From Prolixibacteraceae bacterium (lineage in GTDB: Bacteria > Bacteroidota > Bacteroidia > Bacteroidales > Prolixibacteraceae): a stretch of DNA of 64,000 bases. Position numbers and translations under genes: made by a program. The stretch covers positions 62,001-126,000 of the forward strand of contig JAOARB010000007.1 in the NCBI GenBank assembly GCA_025210775.1, read 5' to 3'. The notes beneath the pieces are model-generated. The model worked only from the letters and a program-made list of their open reading frames with translations. It was not told where the DNA came from and made no database searches. Below are positions 51,086 to 60,500 of this stretch, one piece after another. Position 1 is the first letter of the stretch. Each line of letters begins with the position of its first letter.

Positions 51086-54070
51086 TTAGTTTATTTCAAT
51101 GACACTAGTTTGTTTACTACCGTCCATCAAGATGGTTAATCCATCTTTAAAGTATGCATGTTTGGTGAATTTACCAATCTCTACAGTTTCTGACTGTTCC
51201 TTAATTCTTTCAAGATCAATAAAAGTGTCCTGATTTTGGAAAGGTATAGAGAAATATCCAACATTCATCGAGGTTACATTATGGAAGAAATGGGAACCTA
51301 AAGAAGCATCTAAAGGAAAATCTGGGAGTCCAATCTCTACAATTACTTTGGCATTAGAGATATCGGACCAAAGAACAGGTATTCCAGTATGAGGATCACG
51401 AGTTCCCCATCGTCCAGGACCTACAAGAACATATTCTTTTCCTTGTGCTACCATATTGGCATTGATTTCTCGAATCTCTTCGGCCATCTCTTTGGTTGAA
51501 AGTTTATCGAAAGAGGCTGGGTCGATGTAGATCACATCGTGAATCTCTTCTAGTTTGCCATTACCCATTCCTTTCTTGGCTTTCATCACTAACTTATCTT
51601 GATCAATCTCGTTGATGTCAATATGGTATGATTTGTCTTGTTGTATCAATGGTTTGATTTGTAAGATATAGAAGGTTGGCTTGTCGTGCTCTCCTTTTTC
51701 TAGATCTACTGCAAATTCCATTTCAACAGGGGATCCCATCGCTTGCTCAAATAGATTCAATAACAATTGAATGGTTTGTGCTAAAGGAATAGAATCATAT
51801 TGTAGTATGTTGGCAAAGTTAATGATTCTAGGTCCTTTGTTGAATGTTCCTGGCTCTACCATATCATTGGAGATATTGTAGGTAGAAGCACAATCATTTA
51901 GGTTGTTGTCTTTGTCCGCCTCTGCTATACGTAGTTTTAGGATTGCAGCATCTTCATCTTTGTCTTCTAAGTCTATTTCTGATTTAGATAGGTCAATGGC
52001 ACTAAAGAAACGTTGAGAATCTCTCATCTGATCCTGTACTGCTCCATTGATAAGACGTGGATAGGCTGGACAGAAACGGAAGGCTTTGTTTCCTCCCACC
52101 ACATGCATTCCTAATCCTACTGCAATAACTGCAAATCCATCCTCTGGTTTCATATATGAGAAAGGGTAGTAGTTGTAGGATTGTGCCACACCACTAATAT
52201 TGGGGTAGAACTTCTCGTTATAGTTATGTCCTACGACTTCTTGAATGACTACCGCCATCTTTTCTTCTTCAATCTTATAGTTGACAGCATGAAAATAGGA
52301 CCCAGCAGTCTCCGTAAATATTGAAGCATAGACTAATTTAATGGCTTTACATAGTTGTTCTAAACGAACGTTGATGTCTGTATGGTTGTTTGGAATTAAA
52401 TAGGTTGAGTAGACTCCTGAAAAAGGTTGTAGTAGAGAATCCTCAAAAAGTCCAGAAGAACGTATCGCCAAAGGTTTGCGCATCTCTTTAAGATAGTTGT
52501 ATAGACGATCTTTGAGTACAACCCCAAGCTCTGCTTCTAAGAATAGTTTACGTATCTCTTCTGCCGGTCTTTCTTGATAGATATCATCATAGAGGTTGTT
52601 CATCTCTATAAAACGGTCAAATTCGACTGCCCCGATGACAGCTGTTGCCGGTTGACGTATATTAATACCTTTGATTAGATGCTTGAAATCGATGTTTTCA
52701 ATTAGGTTAGAGATGAATGCCAATCCTCTTCCTTTTCCTCCTAATGATCCTTTTCCCATACGTACGATATAGCGGTTTCCAGAACATAATTTAGGTGTGA
52801 AATTGATGATTTGACCTCTATGTTTTTTCTGCTTGGCTTCATGGAATACACGGATACAGAAATTTCTCAACTCTTCTGGAGATGAGAAATCCTCAATATT
52901 ATAAGGTAATAATTGCTCTGCTATATTGATCTCTCCACGTGCCATAAGCCACGAAGATAATGCGTTGATTCTTGCATGACGAATAAGTGAATCGATAGGC
53001 GCCTTTTGTAGTTGCTCTTCAAATTCATCTAAATCAGTGGCTACTGCTACTTTGTTGCCATTGGCATCTCTAAAGATAAAGTCCCCGAACCCTAGCTTCT
53101 CATTGATATATTTCATGATCTCTAGAGATAATTTCTCTGAGTTTTTATCAATAAAACTAGCTCCAATCTTTTCTGCTCTCTCTCGGTTGGAAGGATCATG
53201 TGACTGGAGTAGGGTAGGAATGGAATATTTAAGTTTTTTTTGTGCTTCTGTTAGTAGATCAACTCCTGCATCTTCGTCATCTATGCCACCTCTGGAGAAT
53301 TTAACATCAGAAATCACGCATAGAAGGTTTTCACTATATTCGTCAATGATCTTTATCGCATCTTCGTAAGTACTAACAAGTAAAACTTTAGGTCTTGCTC
53401 GCATCTTTAGAATCATATGAAGGTCGTCTGATGATTCTTCCGCAACAAGATCCTGCGTTTGTGTCATGATCGCGGTATACAATACTGGTAAATAGCGAGA
53501 ATAGTATCGAACAGAATCTTCAACAAGTAGGATAATACGAACGTTTCCTAACTTGGTGTCGCGTTCTGCATTTTTCATGTCTTCTACGTATTTTATCATC
53601 GCAACAAAGACATTCGAATTACCATTCCATACAAATAGTCGATTTATGGCTGGTACTTTTGCTACTTCTCTTTGTAGTTCTTCAAGTCCCTGATTGTTGT
53701 TTGCTAACATTAAGATAGGTAACCTGCTTTTCGAAAAATGTAGGTTTTCAGCAATCTCGATGGATGCTTTTTTATCTACACCAGCCATGATGATAACCAT
53801 GTCAAAGTGCTTCTTGTGAATAATCTGTAGTGCATCTTCTTGAGAGTTTACAGAAGTGAAACGAGGTGATGCATAAAGATTAAGTTGAAGATATTCTCCG
53901 AAAATCTTATCAGAGAATTGCCCTTCTCTAACGATAGAGTAGGCATCATATACTGTGGCAACAACAAGGATCTCTTTGACCTTAGTAGGCATCAATTCTT
54001 GAAAGATATCTCTATCAGATTTTTGCCTTTTATATATTGAAGTTAATGGAATCTTTTGAAAGTCTGTCAT
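51086..54070 (-). CDS. Receiver-like/ATP-grasp protein related to PEP synthase N-terminus
   Basis: From MTDFQKIPLT at 54070 (994 residues) the protein opens with two response-regulator-like domains (about 30-160 and 175-330; ILVVATVYDAY, IILLVEDSVRYY, CVISDVKF, SIPTLLQSHD). A PPDK/PEP-synthase-type ATP-grasp domain follows, with RMGKGSLGGKGRGLAFIS (437-454), the substrate-cradling LAIRSSGLFEDSLLQPFSG (about 533) and EFAVDLEKGEHDKPTFYILQ. No phosphohistidine swivel motif (T-S-H-A-A-I type) and no TIM-barrel PEP domain are seen. It may transfer phosphate from ATP to an unknown acceptor under control of the receiver-like part. The start at 54070 follows a long frame from 54115. Confidence 0.82.
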   Translation of the reverse strand: MTDFQKIPLTSIYKRQKSDRDIFQELMPTKVKEILVVATVYDAYSIVREGQFSDKIFGEYLQLNLYASPRFTSVNSQEDALQIIHKKHFDMVIIMAGVDKKASIEIAENLHFSKSRLPILMLANNNQGLEELQREVAKVPAINRLFVWNGNSNVFVAMIKYVEDMKNAERDTKLGNVRIILLVEDSVRYYSRYLPVLYTAIMTQTQDLVAEESSDDLHMILKMRARPKVLLVSTYEDAIKIIDEYSENLLCVISDVKFSRGGIDDEDAGVDLLTEAQKKLKYSIPTLLQSHDPSNRERAEKIGASFIDKNSEKLSLEIMKYINEKLGFGDFIFRDANGNKVAVATDLDEFEEQLQKAPIDSLIRHARINALSSWLMARGEINIAEQLLPYNIEDFSSPEELRNFCIRVFHEAKQKKHRGQIINFTPKLCSGNRYIVRMGKGSLGGKGRGLAFISNLIENIDFKHLIKGINIRQPATAVIGAVEFDRFIEMNNLYDDIYQERPAEEIRKLFLEAELGVVLKDRLYNYLKEMRKPLAIRSSGLFEDSLLQPFSGVYSTYLIPNNHTDINVRLEQLCKAIKLVYASIFTETAGSYFHAVNYKIEEEKMAVVIQEVVGHNYNEKFYPNISGVAQSYNYYPFSYMKPEDGFAVIAVGLGMHVVGGNKAFRFCPAYPRLINGAVQDQMRDSQRFFSAIDLSKSEIDLEDKDEDAAILKLRIAEADKDNNLNDCASTYNISNDMVEPGTFNKGPRIINFANILQYDSIPLAQTIQLLLNLFEQAMGSPVEMEFAVDLEKGEHDKPTFYILQIKPLIQQDKSYHIDINEIDQDKLVMKAKKGMGNGKLEEIHDVIYIDPASFDKLSTKEMAEEIREINANMVAQGKEYVLVGPGRWGTRDPHTGIPVLWSDISNAKVIVEIGLPDFPLDASLGSHFFHNVTSMNVGYFSIPFQNQDTFIDLERIKEQSETVEIGKFTKHAYFKDGLTILMDGSKQTSVIEIN

Positions 54071-54292
54071 AGCATTTGGATTTAATCGTTGGTTAAAGTT
54101 AAGTATTAAATCCAAATTTTTGGTGCTAATGATATCGCTATTTATGCTTTGTATGCGTAGTTTTTCCCTCTTATTTCTTTTTCTGGTTGTAGTACAACTC
54201 TTTCGATCGAATTAATGTGAGATATTCGTTAAAGGCAAAAGGAGAAGTTGATGTTATTTTTACTCTTTATGTTTATTGTTATGGATGTAAAT

Positions 54293-54338
54293 AAATATCC
54301 CGATTCGGAATCCTAGAGATCCTCAAATCGGGATATTT
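54293..54338. terminator. Intrinsic terminator after the nucleoside phosphorylase gene
   Basis: A perfect 12-bp stem (AAATATCCCGAT at 54293-54304 with ATCGGGATATTT at 54327-54338), loop of 22 bases. It faces the minus-strand gene at 54355 but has only a short T tract. Confidence 0.68.
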
Positions 54339-54354
54339 TGAAAGCTACAAATGA

Positions 54355-55230
54355 TTATGCTTTTAAGTGCTCAAGAGTGTATTCGATCATCTCTTTTACT
54401 CTTCCGTGGTAACTCGCATTTGCTTCTTTGCGAATACGATTTGCAATAATGGTACAAATAGTCATTGCTTTGTGTCCCATGTGTTTTGATAGACCATAGA
54501 TTGCAGAACATTCCATCTCAAAATTAGTGATGGCTCTACCTTCGTATCTGAATGCTCCAATTTTATCGTTTAATTCAGGATCTAGTAGAGGTACTCTAAG
54601 TTCTCTTCCTTGTGGTGCATAAAAACCAGGAGCCGAGATGGTGATTCCTTCTACTGTTTGATCTGAACACATCTTATTGTAGATCTCATCTGAACAGTCA
54701 ACTACATAAGGTGTTGTTAAACGCTTATTCCATGAAGTGTGTTTCATGAATTTTTCTTCAAAATCTAAGTTGCTGATTTTTTCTACATCAGTATAAAAGT
54801 TTAATAGTCCATCAAAACCAATAGATGTTTTTGATAGCACAAAACTGTTTACTGGTATGTCTGGTTGCATTGCTCCAGATGTACCCATGCGTACTAATGT
54901 AAGTGATTTCTTTTCAGCCTTTTCAGTACGTGTACTGAAGTCAATGTTTGCTAAAGCATCTAGTTCGTTGACTACAATGTCAATATTGTCTGTTCCAATT
55001 CCAGTAGATACAACAGAAAAACGTTCGCCTTTATATGTTCCTGTAATGGTTACAAATTCCCTGTTTTCTTTTTCTATTTCAATAGTGTCAAAGAAACTTG
55101 CTACGAGACGGACACGACCAGGATCGCCTACTAATAATACTTTTTCTGCAAGCTCTTCTGGTAATAAGTGTAGGTGAAAAACTGTACCATCTGGATTGAT
55201 GATAAGTTCTGATGGCTTAAATAGTTTCAT
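54355..55230 (-). CDS. Nucleoside phosphorylase (uridine phosphorylase-like)
   Basis: The 291-residue protein belongs to the NP-I trimeric/hexameric phosphorylase family: VLLVGDPGRVRLVA (31-44), the phosphate-binding RMGTSGAMQ (about 113-121), a STGIGTDNIDIV segment and the ribose-binding NFEMECSAIYGL (about 239-250). These cleave nucleosides with phosphate, giving the base and ribose 1-phosphate; the pattern fits uridine phosphorylase, though purine specificity cannot be ruled out. The gene is alone on its strand with a terminator after it. Confidence 0.88.
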   Translation of the reverse strand: MKLFKPSELIINPDGTVFHLHLLPEELAEKVLLVGDPGRVRLVASFFDTIEIEKENREFVTITGTYKGERFSVVSTGIGTDNIDIVVNELDALANIDFSTRTEKAEKKSLTLVRMGTSGAMQPDIPVNSFVLSKTSIGFDGLLNFYTDVEKISNLDFEEKFMKHTSWNKRLTTPYVVDCSDEIYNKMCSDQTVEGITISAPGFYAPQGRELRVPLLDPELNDKIGAFRYEGRAITNFEMECSAIYGLSKHMGHKAMTICTIIANRIRKEANASYHGRVKEMIEYTLEHLKA

Positions 55231-55711
55231 AATTATGTCGTTTTATATTATATACAATTCGTATTATGTTCTGTTGATTTTTTTGAGAAAGATTGTAAAG
55301 GTAAAATTTTATTTCATATAAAATTATGACTTTTTCACATATGTTTTTTATTGGAGGTATTGTGGTGACGACATTAAATAATGCTCATCCTATGGGGGAT
55401 GTTGGTCGTTTCAAAAGAAAGTCCTTGTTCGATAGTTTGGTAGAGGTTGTTGTTTATGTGAGCGTTAAAGTCTTGTTGTTAAATTAAATATTACTTTGAT
55501 GAAATTAGGCTAATGATGGGTTGAACTGAATATAGTTGATCCTAGTCAGGGGAGATGAATGAAAATTATGAATTATCTATAATTATGTTTCCATGTTAGT
55601 TTCTATCTCTGTCTTGAACTGTTCGTTTTTTTTTGCTTATATTTAACTATATTTACTATTCATCTGTTATAAAGAAGAAAAGAGTCGTGTTTAACTTAAA
55701 AGTTATAGGTT
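55231..55711. other. 481-bp divergent intergenic region
   Basis: Between divergent nucleoside phosphorylase and prohibitin genes. No gene, tRNA or strong hairpin is evident; both promoters presumably lie here, but I could not place a confident -7 box. Confidence 0.4.
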
Positions 55712-56524
55712 ATGAATAAAAGAACGTTATCACTAGGAGTCGTGATTCTAGGTGTTTTGTTATTAGTTGCTTTTGGTAGTCAACTGTTTTTTACACTAAA
55801 TCCAGGAGAAAGAGCGGTTATTTTTCGCCCATATTCAACAGGTCTAGACAAAGAGAATGTATTTAAACCAGGATTTCATGTAAAAGCTCCATGGAATAGT
55901 ATCTCAATCTATAATGTAAAGGAACAGAAGAGAGAAGAAAGAATGGATGTGTTAGATAAAAATGGTTTATCTATTAATATTGATGTATCTGTTCGTTTTA
56001 ATCCTACATATGATCAGATCGGTTATCTTCATGAACGTTTTGGTAGTAATTATATTGATCAATTGGTCGTACCAGAAGTTCGTTCTACTGTACGTCAGGT
56101 AGCGGGTCGATATACTGCTGAAGAGATCTATTCTACAAAGAGAAGTGAAGTGGAAAAAGCAATTATTGAAGAGTCGATGGAGTCGTTGCATAAAAACCAT
56201 ATTGAAATGCGCGCTCTATTAATTCGTTCTATCAATCTTCCTGCCCAAATTAAACAGGCGATTGAGAATAAATTAAAGCAAGAACAAGAAGCTTTGGCTT
56301 ATCGATTTAAGTTGGAAAGAGAAAAAAGTGAGGCTGAACGTAAGAAAATTGAAGCAGAAGGTATTGCAAATTATAATACGATTGTAAGTCGTTCTCTTTC
56401 TGAAAATGTGCTAAAACAACGTGGTATACAAGCTACTCTAGAATTGGCTAAGAGTCAAAACGCTAAAGTGATCGTAGTGGGTTCAGGCAAAGAAGGACTG
56501 CCTCTAATCTTAGGAAATAATTAA
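55712..56524 (+). CDS. Prohibitin/SPFH (band 7) membrane protein
   Basis: The 270-residue protein has one N-terminal membrane helix (about 7-26). The SPFH domain (about 30-205) carries AVIFRPYSTGLD, PGFHVKAPWNSISIYNVKEQ, VRFNPTYDQIGYLHERFG and STVRQVAGRYTAEEIYSTKR. A coiled-coil tail (about 180-235; IENKLKQEQEALAYRFKLER) suits ring assembly. Bacterial prohibitins form large membrane rings that regulate FtsH-like proteases or membrane microdomains. It stands next to a DUF4293 gene 97 bp downstream, a context common in Bacteroidota. Confidence 0.92.
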   Translation: MNKRTLSLGVVILGVLLLVAFGSQLFFTLNPGERAVIFRPYSTGLDKENVFKPGFHVKAPWNSISIYNVKEQKREERMDVLDKNGLSINIDVSVRFNPTYDQIGYLHERFGSNYIDQLVVPEVRSTVRQVAGRYTAEEIYSTKRSEVEKAIIEESMESLHKNHIEMRALLIRSINLPAQIKQAIENKLKQEQEALAYRFKLEREKSEAERKKIEAEGIANYNTIVSRSLSENVLKQRGIQATLELAKSQNAKVIVVGSGKEGLPLILGNN

Positions 56525-56620
56525 TGTAATTGTTTCTTATAAAGATTTTTTATTCGTTATTTGCAGTATAAGGAGGAGTTGCCATTGTGTGATTCTGAAA
56601 ACGTAAAGTATTTTAAAGTT

Positions 56621-57082
56621 ATGATACAAAGAATACAAAGCATCTTTTTGCTATTGTCTGCTGCCTTTATGGGTGGAATGTTTATTTCTAAATTGGCTTG
56701 GTTTACAAGTCAAGGAACTACTTATGAGATGTTGCTAACAGGAGTATCTCCTAATTTAACACTTACAGATGGAAGTGCGGTTTCGATGATTCCTTTAATC
56801 GCATTTGTTGCATTCGTATGTCTATTGTCTTTTGTTGCATTGTTTTTGTTTAAGAATAGAGTGTTACAAATGAGAATAACGGTAGTTAGTGCAATACTTA
56901 AGATTGGTGTGATGGGGATTGTTTATTATTATGCCTCTCATATTGCTGGATTGTTAAATACAGAGTTTTCATTATTCTACCCTTTTGTATTCCCTTTTAT
57001 CGCATTAATATTTGATTTCTTGGCAATTAAAAATATTGCAAGAGATGAAGCATTGGTTAGAGCTGCAGATCGAATTAGATAA
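56621..57082 (+). CDS. DUF4293 membrane protein
   Basis: From MIQRIQSIFLLLSAAF at 56621 (153 residues) the protein has four membrane helices with the DUF4293 start MIQRIQSIFLLL, which is diagnostic. The extracytoplasmic loop after helix 1 is WFTSQGTTYEMLLTG. The function is unknown in all relatives. The longer frame from a TTG at 56561 would add 20 polar residues and is not favoured. Terminator at 57129. Confidence 0.9.
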   Translation: MIQRIQSIFLLLSAAFMGGMFISKLAWFTSQGTTYEMLLTGVSPNLTLTDGSAVSMIPLIAFVAFVCLLSFVALFLFKNRVLQMRITVVSAILKIGVMGIVYYYASHIAGLLNTEFSLFYPFVFPFIALIFDFLAIKNIARDEALVRAADRIR

Positions 57083-57128
57083 TTTATTATGTTGTTATAC
57101 TTCGGTATACTTTAAATAGTATTAAGAG

Positions 57129-57163
57129 AGGTGAAATAGGTTGTTCTATTTCACCTTTTTTTT
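57129..57163 (+). terminator. Intrinsic terminator
   Basis: A perfect 11-bp stem (AGGTGAAATAG at 57129-57139 with CTATTTCACCT at 57146-57156) is followed by an eight-base T-run. It closes the prohibitin/DUF4293 transcript. Confidence 0.92.
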
Positions 57164-57525
57164 GTTTTTATTGGATAAAAAAGAGCTTTGTGTCTTATGT
57201 TTCTTTCCAAATATTTATTTGTATACTCTTTGTCATTTTTTTGTCTATTTTTGTGCTTAAAGATTTGCTAATCGTAAAATTTGCATGTGGCATTTAGTAT
57301 GACTGTTGAGGATATTTAATACTTGTTTGTGTAATGTGCTTTGTTCTAGATTATTAGTAAGAATGGGTCTATGGATATGTTTTCTGGATTATATTATGTG
57401 GGGCTCTGATATTTCTATGGTTAGTGATCAATATTTGGTAAATGTTATAAGTTGAGATTGTGGTTGCATCTTTACAACTAATGTTTATTTTTGATAATAT
57501 TATGTGTGTTAAATGTTTAGTGCTT
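57164..57525. other. 362-bp intergenic region
   Basis: T-rich spacer between the terminator and the large adhesin-like gene. No gene or clear repeat. TTTG/TAnnTTTG-like words occur but none is unambiguous because the region is so T-rich. Confidence 0.4.
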
Positions 57526-60500
57526 ATGAGGAACTCTTTGAAAATTGTATTGCTACTGATTCTATCGCTATTGGTTGCCGATAGTTATGCTCAGTTATCA
57601 AAAAAACATTACCTACCTCCGTTTTACGGAAATATCTCTGGTGGAAGGGATGCTAAGGGATATTTTACTCTTTATCTTTCTACAACTGAGACAACTCCAT
57701 TTGATGTATCTATTACTAGGGGGAATGGTACCGTAGTTACTACAATAAGAAATCTTTCTGCTTCTAATTCGAAGGTCTATAAACTGCCTACTAGAGTACT
57801 TGATTTTGTTAATAATCCCGCAAATGATCAACCTTTGTTTATTACAAAAGCCAGTCGAGGTCAGGTATTAAATAATAAAGGATTAATATTAGAGTCTGAT
57901 CATGATTTCTTTGTTAATGTTCGAATTAAAACAGATGCTCAAGGAGGAAGTTTGACATCTAAAGGATTGGTGGGATCTGGGACTCATTTCTTTGCCGGAC
58001 ATATGAAAAGTATTTTATCTCCTTATAATTCTAATAATTCACATTTCTTCTCTATTATGGCTACGGCCAATAATACGTTGGTTACGATCAATAAACGTGG
58101 ATTTAATTGGTTCTCTAATAATCAGAATAATCGAGATAATTGGACCCTTATTGATCGTAGTACAAACAAATATCAATGTCGATTGAATGCAGGTGAGACT
58201 GTTACGCTTGGTTATGATAACGGTGCTATGAGTGAAAGTAAAGGTTATGCCTTTGATGATCCTAATGGAACAGAAATTGAATCTAATGAACCTATTGTTG
58301 TAACTAGTGGATCTTGGGCATCTAGTACCTTAAATGCAAATACTAGAGATATCGGTTTTGATCAGATTGTTCCTGTTAATGTAGTTGGGGATCAATATAT
58401 TTTAGTAAAAGGTCAAGGAAATAAAAGTAATAATACCAAACATGGAGAGGCTGCCATTATTATTGCTACAGAAGATAATACAGAGGTTACATATTACGAT
58501 AATTTTAATCGAGCGACGACTCATTTCATTAGTCGTAAAGGTGATTGCTTAAGATTAGATTATGAGTTGTTTAATAAATATGATAGATCGAAAACATGGT
58601 GGTGGTCTGATTACAGTTATTCGTTAGAAGATGAGATGCTTCCATCCGTTTATATGACTTCTAATCATCCTGTCTATGTCTATGAAACATTAAATGGTTC
58701 AACAAATAAACATCAAACTAATGGAATGAGTTTTATTCCGCCATTAAAATGTACCTCAGATTTTAGGGTAACGATTCCTTATGCTCGCTCGGCTCAAGGG
58801 GTTGGAGAGGTGAAATTAAATACGGTGATAAAAGGTTCTACCTCTAGTAAAAATATAACGATCGATGGAACGAGATTATCCAATAGTAATTATCAGGAAG
58901 TTGCTGGTACGGATTGGTATTCTTTTTCATATACTGTAGGTTCAAATAAAGATTATACGGTAGAAAATACCAATGCTGATCCTATTAATGTCGCTCTTTA
59001 TGGGGAAAGTAATGTGATTGGTTTTGCTGGATACTTCTCTGGTTTTGGTACACGTCCTATCACAGTACCTGAATTGTCAGTAGATGGTGCCGTAGAAAAT
59101 TGTGGAGACAATACACGCATTGTTGTTCAAAACTCTCAAGCAGGTTGGGATTATACTTGGTTTAAGGATGGTGCAGAAGTCATTGGTGCCAGTGATCCTT
59201 CTTTTACTACTACCGGTAGTGGATTTTATTCTGTAGAGGCAGGTTTATTATGTAATGGTCGTGTCTCAAAGACTTATCCATCTGATCCTATCTATTTGGA
59301 CCCTTGTTTAAATATTGAAGCGACAAAGAGTTCGGTCGAAGGAACTAGAATGAATGTAACGGTATCTCTTTCAGAAGCAATAGAATACCCTGTAACTTTT
59401 GATTTAGAGATTGTTTCTGAAACAGGTCTAGGTGTTGCAACGCTCGGTAAAGATTACTCTGTTGTGGGAAGTTTAACTGGATTGTCTATCCCTGCGAATC
59501 AATTAGAGAAAACCATCTCTTTTGATTTAATGGATGATTCTATGCGTGAACCAGAAGAACATTTCACTGTTCGTATCGTTAGTTGTACAATGGCTAAGAT
59601 TAGTATCGGGACCTGTGTCGCTACCATTATTGAAAATGATACCGAGTTAACTAAGATGGCATTTGAATGGGAGCAGAATAAATGGGCTGATGGTATTGAA
59701 GAGTCTGGAATCGAAGGAAAAGATATTACCCTTAAGGTTAAATTATTAGAGAAAACAGGTTATCCCGTATCTGTAGATTATCGCTTTAAGAATAAGACTG
59801 CCAAAAATGGTGAGGATTTCCAAGGTACTAACGGAACGCTCTCTTTTCAACCTGAAGAACAAGAAAAGTTGATTCATTTTCAAGTGAAAGATGATCTCTT
59901 ATACGATATTGAGCATAGCGAGATATTTGGATTAGAGTTGCTAAATGTCTCTGAAGCTGCATTGCCTGATACACCAGAACTTGATGTGGCGATTATTGAT
60001 AATGAAACCAAACCTCGATTGGAAATAGCATCCTCTAGTGTGTTGACTGCTACAGAAGGGAATAATTTAACCGTTAATTATCATTTAACGACTCCATTGG
60101 ACAGTGTTTTAAATGTGAGATATAAGACATCTACTACTGCAGGAGATGAGTATGCGGTAGAAGGGACCGATTATCAAGCAGTACCTTTACAAACAGTACC
60201 TTTGAATCCTGGTAATGTTGATGGATCGGTTTCTATTGTTACTCTTACAGATGGATTTTCGGAACAACGTGAGAAGTTTTATCTGCAATTTGCAACAAGT
60301 ACTATTGTGGATGTGACACGTTTTGTAGATCTTTTTATTATGGATGCCAATGCAAAACCTCAATTGTTGTTTTCAGATTTAACTGTTGAAGAGGGAAATA
60401 CAGCTACTGTAAAGTTGAGTTTGACTACTCCAATAGGATTTAGTTTACCTGTATCTTTACAATTTGAGGATGTTTCAGCAATTAATGGAACAGATTATAG

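Noticed and set aside
51086..54070. Bona fide phosphoenolpyruvate synthase (PpsA)
   Set aside because: N-terminal receiver-like domains are added and the phosphohistidine and PEP-binding domains are missing.
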